Assembly (NCBI GenBank): GCA_011316305.1
Contig: SAUG01000068.1
Coordinates: 248,001 to 312,000 of the forward strand
DNA length: 64,000 nt
Origin: Rusavskia elegans
Taxonomy: Eukaryota > Ascomycota > Lecanoromycetes > Teloschistales > Teloschistaceae
Reading direction: 5' to 3'
Made by a program: the position numbers and the translations under genes
The notes under the pieces: generated by a model
What the model was told of the DNA's origin: nothing
Databases searched by the model: none
Seen by the model: the letters and a program-made list of their open reading frames with translations, nothing else
In this document: one piece after another, positions 1 to 11,499 of the stretch
Position numbering within the stretch: position 1 is the first letter of the stretch
Layout of the letters: each line of letters begins with the position of its first letter

Positions 1-198
1 GATATCCAGACACGCTGGACAAAAGGGCTGGCCTGGAGTCAGTGAATACTATGGAAGAGTGGATGGTCGGAGGTACCAGAAGCAGCTACCATAAAGCTTG
101 AGTTCATGATCTTTCGAATGTTTCTTCGCTGTGACTAAAGCTTCACCAGTGGCCTTCTTATGGTATGTCTTCTGATTTGATTTCGTATCGTCAGCCAT
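1..198 (-). CDS. Glutathione S-transferase, omega-like, N-terminus (cut by window edge)
   Basis: Only the first two exons are inside the window. Exon 1 runs 198 to 77 and starts with ATG; a 49 bp intron (76-28, GTACCT...GGCCAG) joins in phase 2 to exon 2 (27-1), which is still open at the edge. The spliced protein starts MADDTKSN and reaches HELKLYGSCFCPFVQRVWI. That is the first beta strand and alpha helix of a thioredoxin-fold GST, with a Cys-Pro-Phe active-site motif as in omega-class enzymes (glutathione-dependent thiol transferase or dehydroascorbate reductase activity, cytosolic). Unspliced, the frame runs on to a stop at about 49, so the intron is needed to recover the family motif. 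The rest of the protein lies to the left of the window. Confidence 0.75.
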
Positions 199-373
199 TG
201 TCTGGAGTTTTGGTCTAGAGCAGATTGGAATTCGGGGTGCCAAGATAGATTTGTTCAAATGTCTTGGTACCGTGAAGGATGGAAAGTGCGATGGCAGGAT
301 TAAGCTTGATATGCGAAAAGAAGAGGCCATGGACGAAACAACGTATCCATGGGCGATACATGACCTCACTTCT

Positions 374-1671
374 CTACTCCGGTGAAGATGACGCTTGGCG
401 TGCATGTTTCCCTCGCTGATTGAACGGAACGGCAACCCGCTAACGACAAAAACATGGCCGCTATGAGCGTCGCAAAACATCATAAGTGCACTTACCTCGG
501 TCTTCTTCTTTTCCTTTTCCACTTTGAGCATATGCCGCAGAACGCTGTTCTTCTTGATCCGATCGCTGTCTTCCAGAGAATGTTTGTGGGGTCCAGCAGA
601 GCCATCGTTCTTCCCATTGGCGCCATTGCCATTCACTCTCTGGATCGTATAGAAGCGTCTAGCATCGGCGCTGGATTGGGTCAAGCGCATCATTCCCTCG
701 CCGCCCATACTCCCATCGTTGGGCGCAATGAAGGGAAATTGCCTGGAGTGCTGCTGGCCTTGCATCATATTGCCGGGTTGGGGGGATGAGAAAAAGTCGT
801 TGTCGTTGACAGTTGAAGGATCCGAAACTGGGGCCGCCGGCGCATCCTTGCCCAGGATCCGTCTGGCCCCAGGGAAGTATTCGGTGATCTTGATCTTGAC
901 GTCGCACAAATCACGCTCTCGAGCTTGCCGTTTGCGTTTCTTCTTGTTTGGGTCCTCCGACTTGGCTGTACCAGGCGGTCGGCCTTTCATCCGGCAGTCA
1001 AAGTAATGGGAAACCAGGGGTTTGCGCTTGTATTTCTGAGTGGAACGATGGGAGTAAACATTGTCGATGTGCGGGAAATATGTCTGGAACCTGCCGATTG
1101 AGGTCAGCCTTGACATATTTACGAGTGAAGCGCGCTTGACTTACTGGTCCTCTGTCAAGGTGAGGGTATCGTCAACGTCGAAGAGCTTGGTCCTCCAGGT
1201 ATCCAGGTCGGGCGGATTGGGGACGATTTTCATGTTACTGAAATGCCCCTCGGTGGTGCCACCGTCCTGGACAGCCACGGGTCGCAGGTCGATTTCATTC
1301 TGTAGGCGGCCCAGGACCTCGTGGTGGATGTGTGGCTGGTTTGGTATCTGGGGGTGGGGAGTGAGGATGCCGAATTGACCGGGTTGAGTACTGTTTCTGG
1401 TGAAATCATTGTTGAGCGATTCTGGACCTGGTACGTTGGAGGGTAATTCTTGGAATCTCGGGGGCGGAATTGGGGGTCTCTGATCAAATGCGACACGATG
1501 TTGTAGCTGGAGTTGGGGCTGGTGATCGAGGGGGGAGGTGAATTGAAAGGGGTCGGTGTCGAAATCATTCTGGGCGGTCAGGGAAGGGTGTCCATGGTGG
1601 AGCTGTGGGTGGAATAGATTTGGATCTAGCGGATGAGCAGTCGCGAAGTGGTGAGGAAGAGGCACATCCAT
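374..1671 (-). CDS. Conserved fungal protein of unknown function, basic and probably nuclear
   Basis: Three exons: 1671-1145, 1090-496 and 439-374, with introns of 54 and 56 bp. They sum to 396 codons (395 aa). The first 150 residues are rich in His, Pro, Gln and Asn and look disordered. The core that follows the first intron (FQTYFPHIDNVYSHRSTQKY, then a segment with HYFDCRMKGRPPG) is the conserved part and carries a strongly basic patch, NKKKRKRQARER, that resembles a nuclear localisation signal, followed by LCDVKIKITEYFPGARR. A second Lys/Glu-rich helix (VEKEKKKTE) sits just before the last intron. I recognise the core as widespread in filamentous ascomycetes but know of no assigned function. 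Both donors are GTAAGT. It could be a transcription or chromatin protein; this is inference from charge only. Confidence 0.7.
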
Positions 1672-2623
1672 TCCACAGTGCTCATGTTAATAATGCTTGA
1701 AGCGGCGAGGGAATGGGAAGCTGAAAAGCGGCGACAGCTTGATGATCGTGTTTGAGGTTAGCTCCATGATCTTTGGTACCTATTTCCTCCGACTGCCGAT
1801 GACCATATCTCCGTTACTCATTATTATCGGCACTCTCTTGGTATATTCATGTTAAAGATCACTCGCAATCAGATGTTTGCAGCCGGTATCACGACCAGGG
1901 GTACCGTTGCCTAGATGTCCTGTCTTTGTACAGCTGCTGCTCTCACTACAATGGCATCGTGAATGGAGTGCTGCCCGTGAGAGTATTGGTTCTCAGGGGT
2001 CTTTGGCGGCTGCTGTGTCCCACATGATGACACTACAGTCTACCTTGAGTAGGCCTACTTACCTTGAGTAGTAACTCGATCTTGGAATTCCGGTGAGAAT
2101 ATGTCCTACAGGAGCCCTAACGGCCAGCCTGCAGATGTTTCAACCTTCTCGGTGCTGGACGATTCAACCCTACTGTGTAGAACAATTCCAACAGGCTGTT
2201 CCTGGACTGGATGATGACTGATCGAGAATATCGTGTCAATCGACTTGCTTGCCATATTTTTGCCTCTCGCGTTTCATAAGTCCATTTCAAAAATTTGATT
2301 TCCCTTCACTTGCACCTTGTCGTTTGTCGTTGTCCAGGTGTGTTAATAGACTATGGCATGTATAGGGTCTAATATGGCGTGATTCCCCTACTTCTATTAT
2401 CTCGTATTTTGACATTTTGTGCAATCAACAGTCTTTTCGGTCAATATCTTCGCTATCTCTTCTTTGGCTGTTTCAGCAGCATCCTGGTCTTGCACCCTGC
2501 AGAATAGGCTTTGACTAAGGCACGAAGGCTTCTTACTGCTCTGTAGCGACTTTTCTCTTCCCAGTATTCAAATTCTAGACTCTTTCCCCTAGGCAACCCA
2601 TCCATTACTCTGGCCGGATACCC
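1672..2623. other. Intergenic, shared upstream region of two divergent genes
   Basis: No convincing gene. It lies between the starts of the basic conserved protein (minus) and the UPF0643 gene (plus), so it holds both promoters. A short direct repeat, taccttgagtag, occurs twice within 30 bp near 2040-2070. The longest ORFs here are under 65 codons and have no family features. Confidence 0.5.
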
Positions 2624-3372
2624 ATGATGCAGAAGCTGTTGGAGGTCGTGTCGCCCGAGGCTCTTGCATCTGCAAGCAATTCAGCGGCATTCCCGGCAAA
2701 AAGCGAAGACCCGGACGCCAGCCAGATATTTCCAATCGATGGGAAAGCCGAGACGACCGCATCAGAAGACCTTCTCATCGTGTCGCCATATACCAGCCGG
2801 CCCCATCTGCTGGACTTGACACTTCTCAATGAGGCTCAAATCCTCTTAGCCAAAGCGCTGACTATACTGGCCCCTGTGGCGGCAAGCTATGCGACCTCAC
2901 CTTACATCAGCTCGTTCAACTGGAAGGCTGTCTTCAGCCTACTGGCGGCGTCTGCGAAGGCGAGTGGACATGCGTGGAAAGAGCATTTCTTCTATGTGAT
3001 CATCTTCCGCTCCCAGATCCCTCCGTCGACCAGCCGATCGGATCTTGCGGCACTGGATATGAAGGCTCATGCAGAGGCTATGGCGGGGAATGGACTGTTG
3101 AAATACTGGTTCGGGACTCCAGACGCAGAGGGAAGGAATCTCGCTACTTGTGGGTGTTTGCCGGTGTTGCTGTCATCTGGTCCATTTGAGCTGATGCAGT
3201 GGTAGGTATCTGGCGAAGACGCGAGGATGCTCTGCCGGGAAGCAGTGGGGAAGGACACAAAGCAGCGATGCGAGCAACGATCAAAATGTACACGGAATGG
3301 CAGGTCGAACGCCGCAAGCTCATTGTGGGTGACAACGTGCAAGAGTGGGATATCATTCCCTGGGTGGACTGA
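2624..3372 (+). CDS. UPF0643 family protein
   Basis: Two exons, 2624-3149 and 3206-3372, separated by a 56 bp intron; 230 aa. The joined protein has the conserved blocks of the fungal UPF0643 family (fission yeast PB2B2.08 type): LLIVSPYTSRPHLLDLTLLN, then SFNWKAVFSLL, then LLKYWFGTPDAEGRNLATC, and after splicing IWRRREDALPGSSGEGHKAA. The intron interrupts the Cys codon of NLATC, and removing it recovers the family sequence; reading through instead gives an unrelated tail and a stop at 3205. The last block (MYTEWQVERRKLIVGD) ends at WVD. The C-terminal part looks acetyltransferase-like in some family descriptions, but biochemical function is not established. The start is the first of two adjacent ATGs. 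Confidence 0.85.
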
Positions 3373-3854
3373 ACGGAGAACCTTGATGTCCACGCCGAAA
3401 GCACCCGACCACAGCCCGCACCCTTCGACATGCTGTATGCAGCACGCTGATCGTGAACACAGCGGCAGCAGATTGCTAAGGAACCAACCCACATAAAGGG
3501 ATAGGAAAGCTAGAATTAGAATAAGAATAGATCTTAGAAGACATATCATCTGGTTATGAACTCATCATCACTCCAAGGAGATGGACGCCGAACAGACAGA
3601 GTTGAGATCCGAGTATCGTCGGTCAACGTTATCCAACTCCGACACCTTCCTCCTTCGGGATTGGCGCTCGCCCTTGTCACCGCACCTGAAAGACCCTTGA
3701 AGACCGAAGACTTCACCCTCGAATATTAAGCACCACAACTACCTTTCCTCCAAACACACTCGATCATTCCTCTCTTCCCCTAGCAGAAGACTTCTCTTCG
3801 CCTTCTGCAGTCTGCATCTTTACCTACAAAAGTCAACCAAATCACATTGCAATC
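3373..3854 (+). promoter_or_regulatory. Upstream region of the S-adenosylhomocysteinase gene
   Basis: About 480 bp between UPF0643 and SAH1. The last 150 bp are pyrimidine-rich (runs of ctcc and ttcc around 3740-3810), typical of strongly expressed housekeeping genes in filamentous fungi. No ORF of note on the plus strand. No clear TATA box was found. Confidence 0.4.
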
Positions 3855-5543
3855 ATGAGCGGAGCTCCAGCAGCCAAGCACAAGGTTGCAGATCTCGTAA
3901 GTTTTTATCCCCTTCTCAGAATGCTTTGGTTGCATCTCGTTGCTGACTTAACGTAATGTAGTCGTTGGCCGCTTTCGGTCGTCGCGAGATCGAGCTTGCC
4001 GAAAATGAAATGCCAGGGCTCATGGCAACGAGGCAGAAGTATGCCTCCGATCAGCCATTGGCAGGAGCTCGTATTGCAGGATGTCTGCACATGAGTGAGT
4101 CTTCCAACTGTTTTAGCATGCATTCCAATCTAACGTCTTGTTCAGCAATTCAAACCGCCGTTCTCATCGAAACCCTCACATCCTTGGGAGCCGAGGTCAC
4201 CTGGTCAAGGTGGGTTCAGCAGCACACTGGCAGAGAGAACCTGATCGTTGATGTCGTCCTAGCTGCAACATCTTTTCAACCCAAGACCATGCCGCCGCCG
4301 CCATCGCTGCTTCAGGCACTCCAGTGTAGGCCGTTATTACCCAATACCACCACTATGCAGTGACTGACCAGTCACAGCTTCGCTTGGAAAGGCGAGACCG
4401 AAGAAGAGTACACCTGGTGTTTGGAGCAACAATTGACTGCCTTCAAGGATGACAAACGTCTGAACCTGATCCTGGACGATGGTGGAGATTTGACCGCTCT
4501 CGTCCACAACAAATATCCCGAAATGCTAAAGGACTGCTACGGCGTCTCCGAAGAGACCACAACTGGCGTCCACCATCTATATAAAATGCTCAAGGACAAG
4601 AAACTCCTGGTACCCACCGTCAACGTCAATGACTCCGTCACCAAGTCAAAGTTCGATAACCTGTACGGCTGCAAAGAATCCCTCATCGACGGCATCAAGC
4701 GTGCCACGGATGTCATGATCGCTGGAAAGATTGCTGTCGTTGCTGGCTTCGGTGATGTTGGCAAAGGCTGTGCTCAAGCCCTGCATAGCATGGGTGCTCG
4801 TGTCATTGTTACCGAAATCGATCCCATCAACGCACTCCAAGCTGCTGTCTCCGGTTTCCAAGTCGACACCATGGAGGCTGCTGCTCCAATGGGCCAGATT
4901 TTCGTCACAACTACAGGCTGCAGAGACATCCTTACTGGTGAGCATTTCGAGGTCATGAAGAACGATGCCATCGTCTGCAGTAAGCCTATCAAATCTGATT
5001 TCTGTCTCTGCCCTGCTCATCGTGTTGCAGACATTGGCCATTTCGATATCGAAATCGACGTTGCGTGGCTCAAAGCCAATGCCAAGTCCGTCCAAAACAT
5101 CAAACCTCAAGTCGACCGCTTCCTCATGAAGAACGGCCGTCATATCATTCTTCTCGCCGAAGGCCGCCTAATCAATCTCGGATGCGCCACCGGCCACTCC
5201 TCCTTTGTCATGTCATGTTCCTTCACCAACCAGGTCCTTGCCCAAATCATGTTGTACAAGGCTGAAGATGAGAAGTTCGGTCAGCGATACATCGAATTTG
5301 GTAAGACCGGCAAGAAGAGCGTCGGTGTCTACGTTCTGCCCAAGATCCTGGATGAGCAGGTCGCACTTCTGCATCTGGATCACGTCAATGCGAAATTGTC
5401 AAAACTGTCCGAGAAGCAGGCAGAATACTTGGACCTCCCCGTTGAAGGGCCCTTCAAGAACGATATGTACGTATTACATGCTGTGGGCCCCGTCGTCTTG
5501 TCACAAGCCGTGCTGACCATTTCCGTACAGCTACCGTTATTAA
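3855..5543 (+). CDS. SAH1: Adenosylhomocysteinase (S-adenosyl-L-homocysteine hydrolase)
   Basis: Seven exons: 3855-3896, 3962-4094, 4146-4209, 4263-4325, 4378-4979, 5031-5466 and 5531-5543. They sum to exactly 451 codons (450 aa), the usual length of the enzyme. It hydrolyses S-adenosylhomocysteine to adenosine and homocysteine in the cytosol, relieving product inhibition of methyltransferases, and uses tightly bound NAD. Visible marks: ENEMPGLM and [19 protein letters not shown] at the substrate domain, [12 protein letters not shown], the Rossmann motif GFGDVGKG (residues 224-231), [10 protein letters not shown] split by intron 5, [20 protein letters not shown], and the characteristic last residues YRY, placed in a 13-nt final exon. 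All introns are GT-AG. The small 3' exon is easy to miss: without it the frame runs into non-homologous sequence. Confidence 0.97.
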
Positions 5544-6066
5544 ACCTCTTCTATCCCTACCCCTCCCTTCCTTTCACACTTCAACAATATAGATGAATTC
5601 ACGATGCGATGACCATCCAGAAAAGCATAGAACAAGACTTCCCTCAACGGTTATGATCTTCAAGTATGCGAAAACGGTCGTCGAAAATAAAAGCAGCAGC
5701 GAGTTCTTGATACCCGATGACACTTCAACCAGATGTCATCATTGTCGATCTTATGCAGAGAAGATGGGGAAATTGGAAAATGGAAAATGGGGTTATTGCT
5801 GCACTGATGCATCAACGCATCATGGCGCTTCATCTAGATACCTTGTGTTAGATATAAGAATCTTCCTATCAAAAGGCATCTTCCGTGATTCTTTTTGCGA
5901 ACGATAGAATTCCCGCATAGGTGGGTGCCTGGATCTAAAGGCTTGCCGACTTGTGCCCACGCTGATCCCGTGTGCCAATGCACCATGTATACCATTGCAT
6001 CGTCGTCCGACCCCTCCCGGCCTACTTCACCCGAAGGCTCCCAATTTTCCATCCCAAGCGTACTCC
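5544..6066. other. Intergenic, convergent 3' regions
   Basis: Lies between the stop of SAH1 (plus) and the stop of the eIF3h gene (minus), so it should hold both 3' UTRs and terminators. A 104-codon ORF at 5593-5907 has no domain features and is probably chance. Confidence 0.4.
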
Positions 6067-7357
6067 TCACTCCATCTTCTCCGGCAAAAGATTACTCCTA
6101 ACGGCAAACATCTTGCCCGTCACGCCGGCCGCAAACCCATCCACCTGTCTCGCATACTGTTCCACCTGCCTCGAATTCAACATCCCCTCCAACCGCGACG
6201 GCTCCGTCGGCAGCTTAAACAACCGCTGCCACTCATCCTCCGGCAACGGCGTCTGCTTCGTCAACACCCTACTCGCATTCTCCGCTTTGCGTTTCTGCTG
6301 CCAGGCGGTGATCTTGGCTTGTTCGCGGGCCAGGGAGCGTTGGTAGTATTGGTGGTTATTGAGTTCGGTATGGTGGGATTCGATGGCTTCGAGGAGGAGG
6401 TCGGAGGTTTGAGAGAGGAAGGGGTCGATTGATAGGGTGAGGGTGGAGAGGTTGGGGTGGAGGGGGGAGGGGAGGTTGTGGGTTGGGGGAAGTTCGGAGA
6501 GGGAATTTGGGATTTTGGAGGGGTTTGTGGTGTTGGTGGAGGGGGTTGTGGGGAGGGTGTGGAGGAAGGAGGTTAGGAGGTGGGAGTTGTGGATTTGGAG
6601 GGGAAGTTCTTGGAGGATGTCTTGGTAGCGGAAGGAGGATTTTTGGAGGCTGTGGTGGATTAGCGTGGATTCAAGGAAATTGGGAAATGTTGTGGTGTGC
6701 AAGTAGGTTGGGAGTATACATACCTTTCGACGGTGAATTTATTCTCTTTGTAGGCGAGCATGAAGGCCGGCGAAAGGCGGTAAGCACGTAGGCTGAGACT
6801 ACCCTGGGAACTCCGGCTGACATCGTGTACTAAAGCGACTGTTCGCTCGTTGAGCTCTTTCTGGTAGTGGAACTGATTCTCTATCATATTCATGTTGACG
6901 AAATTGCCCAGGTTGGCACTGGTATACCATCCTACGTTGTTGGCGTCGACGTTCACCTCCCGCAATTTCTTGATCATCTCATTCTGATATATACCGTTGG
7001 CTTTACTCCTTGGAGCGGCGGCAGCCAGTTGTGATATGTTATTGCTGTCATGGTAGGTATCTGTAGGCGGAGGTTCGACTGCTGGGAAGGGGAACGAGTT
7101 CGTGATCTCAAGTGTGGATTTGGCGTCCATGCCAACGAGGAAACCGGTAGTAATCAATGGGAAGCTTTGCGAGCAGTGTTTTATGATTTTCATCACCACC
7201 TGGCATTGTCTTAGAATCTCTCCCCGGTCTTATTGCTGTTACTGAGACACTCACCAGCGCTTCGACTTGAACCGCCGTCAGCGGTGCTTGTTTTCTGCAT
7301 TCTGTCAGCTTCATAAACTCCCCCTGCTATCTGAATCGCTCACAGGAGGTCTGCCAT
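6067..7357 (-). CDS. Eukaryotic translation initiation factor 3 subunit H (eIF3h)
   Basis: Four exons: 7357-7344 (14 nt), 7294-7255, 7199-6724 and 6649-6067, with introns of 49, 55 and 74 bp; 370 aa, normal for fungal eIF3h. The start was chosen because the 14-nt exon MADL(L) splices exactly onto [14 protein letters not shown], the conserved opening of the MPN domain. Family marks: [33 protein letters not shown], then after the third intron the helix [20 protein letters not shown] and the C-terminal block [20 protein letters not shown]. The MPN fold here lacks the JAMM metal-binding residues of deubiquitinases, as expected. The protein is part of the eIF3 complex on the 40S ribosome. A Pro/Thr/Asn-rich segment in the middle is a lineage-specific loop. 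Confidence 0.93.
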
Positions 7358-9471
7358 TCTATCTGAAATTTCGTCGATATCGTTCTGCGCTGTCATTGAA
7401 GTTCACTCTCTGTGCGGACAATTTTACGCGAAGGCTATGCTACTTTGGCTCTAGCTGGGGTTTGGTCTTGCCGCATCGGCCAAGCTATCGCGCGATCCCT
7501 CGCCTGTAGGACGTCCCTTGGCTGCGTCATCCCCTTGTACTTCCTCGACCTCGAGGCCGATATTCAACGGCACGTTCCCTGACTCCACCAGGTCGATAGG
7601 ACAATCTAACGGAGACTTCTGGCCATGTCAATGAAGCGGAAGGAAGAGATTCGAATCGGAGCAGTTACCAAGGCAATCCAATCATGATCGACAATTGGTT
7701 TCGAAGTGCGTTATGATTACAGCTTCAACCTCCGTTTCGTCAAGGCCTCAGATGCAGATAACGAGTCTTTCAAAAGGTCCAGAAGCGTGAAGAAGCTTTT
7801 CCAAGATATTCGAGAGCACATGGATACCTGCAACCAAGCATTCATCGCTTCTTCCAGCTCGGTGATAGGTCTAAGCTCCAGCTCACTCGGGATCGAACGC
7901 CCGGTCATGCTGATAAGGCCGACTCGCATACCAGAAGAGCGCCGCGATTCGTCCGTCGGATGCATTCATAACATGGGCTAGTGCAAGGTAGAACAGGCTT
8001 TGCGGTCTTGGCGTCAAGATGCGAATCTATGTCCGGACTTATCCAACCTGCGCGACATATGGAGGACAAGATATAAGAAAGGCATCCTTCTCCGCTGTCT
8101 CGCTCCAGCAATCGACCACAGAAACCTGGAATCACTTCTCGAGGCTCGATTAAGCAGAACCCCTGTTCGAGTCGAATTACTTCAACCACGAATACCCTTG
8201 GTCAGAGAGAGCCCCAATTCAACATCAAACCACTATCATCATGTATTCAGACATCATCCTCGAGACCTTTGATGCTTGCTCCACCCAAGCATTGAAGAAC
8301 GATTTGCTCCATGGCTACCAGGGGCAGCTCAATACTAAATCCCACTCCGACAGGAATGGCCACCCCAGACGTCGAGTCTCCCGTCTGACAGCTCTCGCCT
8401 CGAAGATAGCCTCGCGGTCGCCTTCTCGACGATCTCTCTACCAAGATCTTTCTGTTAATCAAGCATGAGACTTGGGAGGTCGCCCAATCTGGAAGAGATT
8501 GAGCCGGTCACAGCTGTCCTGCTTCAACGTTACTCTGATCGCCTCGAGCAAAGGAACAATCCTTGCATGCTTCTCCGTTATTTCCTCGGAACGAAACAAA
8601 GTCATCTTTCATGTCAGGCCATGACCATTCATCCCAAACGAATTTCTCATCAGCCGACTCGAAGTCTCCTCACTGCCAGCTCCAGTGCTTGTCCTCGGAA
8701 GTCCAAATTACTATTAGAAGCCTACGTACGCAATGAAGCAGTAAGAAGAGAATCGGAAATACAAGTCGACACCCTGCCCATAGCCAGATCGACCGTTGTG
8801 AAGTGACGGGGGATGTGAGCCGCATCGGGCAGTAAAGTGAAGGGAGGGTATCCCTTGAAGTGGTCGGCTGGACATCCGGTACTTCGACTGCCAGCCATAT
8901 CGGATGCCCTACCAGTGCATGAGATAGCCCCACGGAGAGGGCGGGAGGGGGATTTCTTCGTTGGGTCGGGTATTCCACCATGACACCAGTAGGAGAAGAG
9001 GGCAATGTGATTTACGGGAGGGAAGAGAAGGAAGGGCGAGACTTTGGTACCCTTGGGTGCATATTTGTTAGTAATAACCGGGACACAAAACAATCCTCAC
9101 CTACCAACTCACGCACCCTTCTGATCTTCTGCATCGTGTCACACTCGTACAGTCCTTGGCCAGTCCTTGGCCGTCGCGCTAGTGAAGGACAAGAAGTCCA
9201 GGCGGAGAGAGACCCGTCCATCGATGACTTGGATGCACCTCGTCAGGCCGAGACTGTTCCGCTCGCTTGTGCACTTTGGTTGCATCCAGATCAGCAGCAG
9301 CCACATGCTGCCACCGCATGGCCCACCAACCACATGAAGCATCCTCGTTACTGATAACCCTCATCGCCAGTATTGCCGGGGACCGAATGTCGAAGTGTCG
9401 AAATGTCGACGTCCAGGTCTCTGATCATTAACGTGAAATATACAAAGATATACTAATACAGCCATGGCCCA
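7358..9471. other. Long intergenic stretch without a recognisable gene
   Basis: 2.1 kb with only short ORFs on both strands (up to about 124 codons) and no recognisable domain. The minus-strand pieces near 7717-8462 read as broken protein-like sequence in changing frames, so a decayed gene is possible, but I cannot name a family. A segment near 8880-8930 resembles one near 26325-26380 (see findings). The first 150 bp are the eIF3h promoter. Confidence 0.4.
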
Positions 9472-10351
9472 TCAACCATTCCTGACCGACAAGCGCGTCC
9501 TCTCCGCCTCATACCCCGTCGGCACCGGCTCAAACTCTGTCCTCACCGCGCTCTCCCGCCCCAGCGGTCTCGTGGACCCAGCTCCATTCGCCGCTGCTCC
9601 TCCTCCATGCCCCTCCACCTCCTCATCAATGCCCCTCCTTTTCTCCCCCCCAACCATCTTCTCTCCCTCGTGGCTTTTATCCCCCTTCTTCCTCAAATAA
9701 GCCACCCCAAGCACAGCCAAATAAAGCAAAAACATAAATCCAGCAACAACCCCATACGCGATCTCGCCCTTGACCGTATTATCCGATAACTGCAATCCCA
9801 GTCCGCCATTGATAACCGCCAACAAGATCAACAAGCGCCCATACCATACATGCGCCACGCCCCACGCCGTGGGCTCTTTCCGTTGGATGTAGATGCGGTG
9901 ATGCAGGACCCCGAGCACGGGCTGCAGGAGCAGGAGCGCGATGATGATGGTGCCGAGGATTGGATGGCCGTTGCTGGCGGTCCAGGCGCCTGAGACGGTG
10001 GCCATCCAGGCGCCGAGGCCGAAGGCGGCGAGCGCGAGGGTGTAGGATAGGAGTTGCAGGGAGGCGTGGTACCAGATTTTGTTTTTGGATGAGAGGAGGC
10101 GGATGAGGAAGACCCCGAGGGGGAGGAGGAGTACGAAGACGAGGCCCATGAGGGTGGCGTGGACGATGACGATGCGCTGGAAGGAGGAAGGGGGGCGCGA
10201 TTCGGATTCTCCTTCTTCTTCTTGTTGGGCGGAGGCGAGGTGGACTGGGCGCCGGGGTGTTAGTTGGGTGGCATTTGAAGGTTGGGGAGGGGGGGGATGC
10301 ACGGATGGTGATGAAGAAGGTAGAGAGCAGGGAGGACTGCATCGTCGCCAT
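9472..10351 (-). CDS. Cytochrome b561-domain membrane protein
   Basis: Two exons, 10351-10303 and 10220-9472, joined across an 82 bp intron with a good branch site (CAACTAACAC); 265 aa. After a short N-terminus (MATMQSSLLSTFFITI) and an acidic linker the protein has five predicted membrane helices, beginning IVIVHATLMGLVFVLLLPLG, KIWYHASLQLLSYTLALAA, HPILGTIIIALLLL, HVWYGRLLILLAVINGGL and AYGVVAGFMFLLYLAVLGV. Histidines in the first four helices (HAT, WYHA, HPILG, HVWYGR) match the heme-ligand pattern of b561 electron carriers, which move electrons across membranes. No DOMON domain precedes it, so it is the stand-alone b561 type. The tail is hydrophilic, Gly/Glu-rich. Without the intron, the ATG frame and the membrane-domain frame do not join. 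Confidence 0.75.
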
Positions 10352-11499
10352 GTTCTTGGGCGAGAAGCTCAGTATAGTACTGCGAAGCAACGCGACCAGA
10401 AGCTCAAATGCAAGGAATGTTGCAAGGTGATTGGGAAACGCGAGAGGAAAGACTGCTATGGAGATATTAAGAGCCTGGGCAAGGAAAAACAGTGGGTAAA
10501 CAGAGGAGGAGAAGAAGACGGGGGGGAAGAAGACATCGAGGGGTGGGCAGCGAAGACGTAGTCTTTTCTGAACACCATGGAAAGGTGTGGACAGCCAGCT
10601 GGTTTAAAGCTCAGAACGGCAGTTTGTGATGTTCTAAGACGTCTAGGCCAATTGAGTGAGTTGCATAATGAGGCTAGCAATTCCATTCTCAACCTTGAAG
10701 GAATGCCGCTGATGCTGCAACGAATGATATGAAGGATCGTCGGACGACGGTGTGCCAGGCCGCGTAATCTTGAATTGCCATATGCGGCCATGATGCAACT
10801 ATAACCTTTTCATTATTTCAAATGTTAGTGGTGACGAAAAGATCTGCAGGAAGGGTGCCAAGACCACGGTCATCCCGGGACTTGCGGGAGAATAAAAGCT
10901 TGATCTGAATACTCCGTAAAGGGATCGACATGCGCCAAGCTTTCCTTCTCACCGATGACCGTCAATCCGATGGGTTGTGGATGTCGTCGGGAGCGACGAG
11001 GAAGAAGACGATGGAGAAGCCGCAGTCATGTATAAGCCTGTGCCAGTGCCAGCGAGTTCACTGTATCCATAGATGGCCGAGCTTGAGGCGTCTACTTTCC
11101 CCGTGTCTATGGCAAAGATAAGTCCTCATTGGCTTTTGGGACAGGGGTCCCACTTACACATGACTGTTTACCCAATGAGTGCGAGAATACTTCCGCCAAG
11201 GTATCATGCCACATAGTATTCTATTCGATGGACGGTAGGATCCGGACAGCTGCCCTTAACGGTCTGTCACTCTGTGGATTGATAGTGCTGTGGCGACCAT
11301 AGGGGTTATTCCTCCGAATTCTACCTTTGTGAAATGGAAGAAGAGTGGCAAGTAGTACGTTGAAGCTTTGGTACGTCAGCGAAAGCGCGCGGAGATGGAG
11401 GAGAAGTACGCTTACAACCATGATTCAAGAGACTATGAATAGCTGGAGCTGCAAGTTCACAAGCTCAAACTTTCTCAGGAAGTGTGGCCGGTAGAGTAT
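10352..11499. other. Intergenic, no gene seen
   Basis: Only short overlapping ORFs with no family features. The left end is the promoter of the b561 gene; the right end runs into the decayed transporter, whose C-terminal part may extend some way into this stretch. Confidence 0.4.

Noticed and set aside
49..1116. Single long minus-strand frame as one 355-aa protein
   Set aside because: It fuses the middle exon of one gene with the first exon of a glutathione transferase; splice sites and family motifs split it cleanly.
5593..5907. Small ORF downstream of the SAH hydrolase gene
   Set aside because: It lies in the 3' region, with no features; chance frame.
10290..10300. A run of eight C (minus strand) in the b561 gene that could be a frameshift
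   Set aside because: An 82 bp GT-AG intron with a CTAAC branch site spans the run and restores the frame, so no frameshift is needed.
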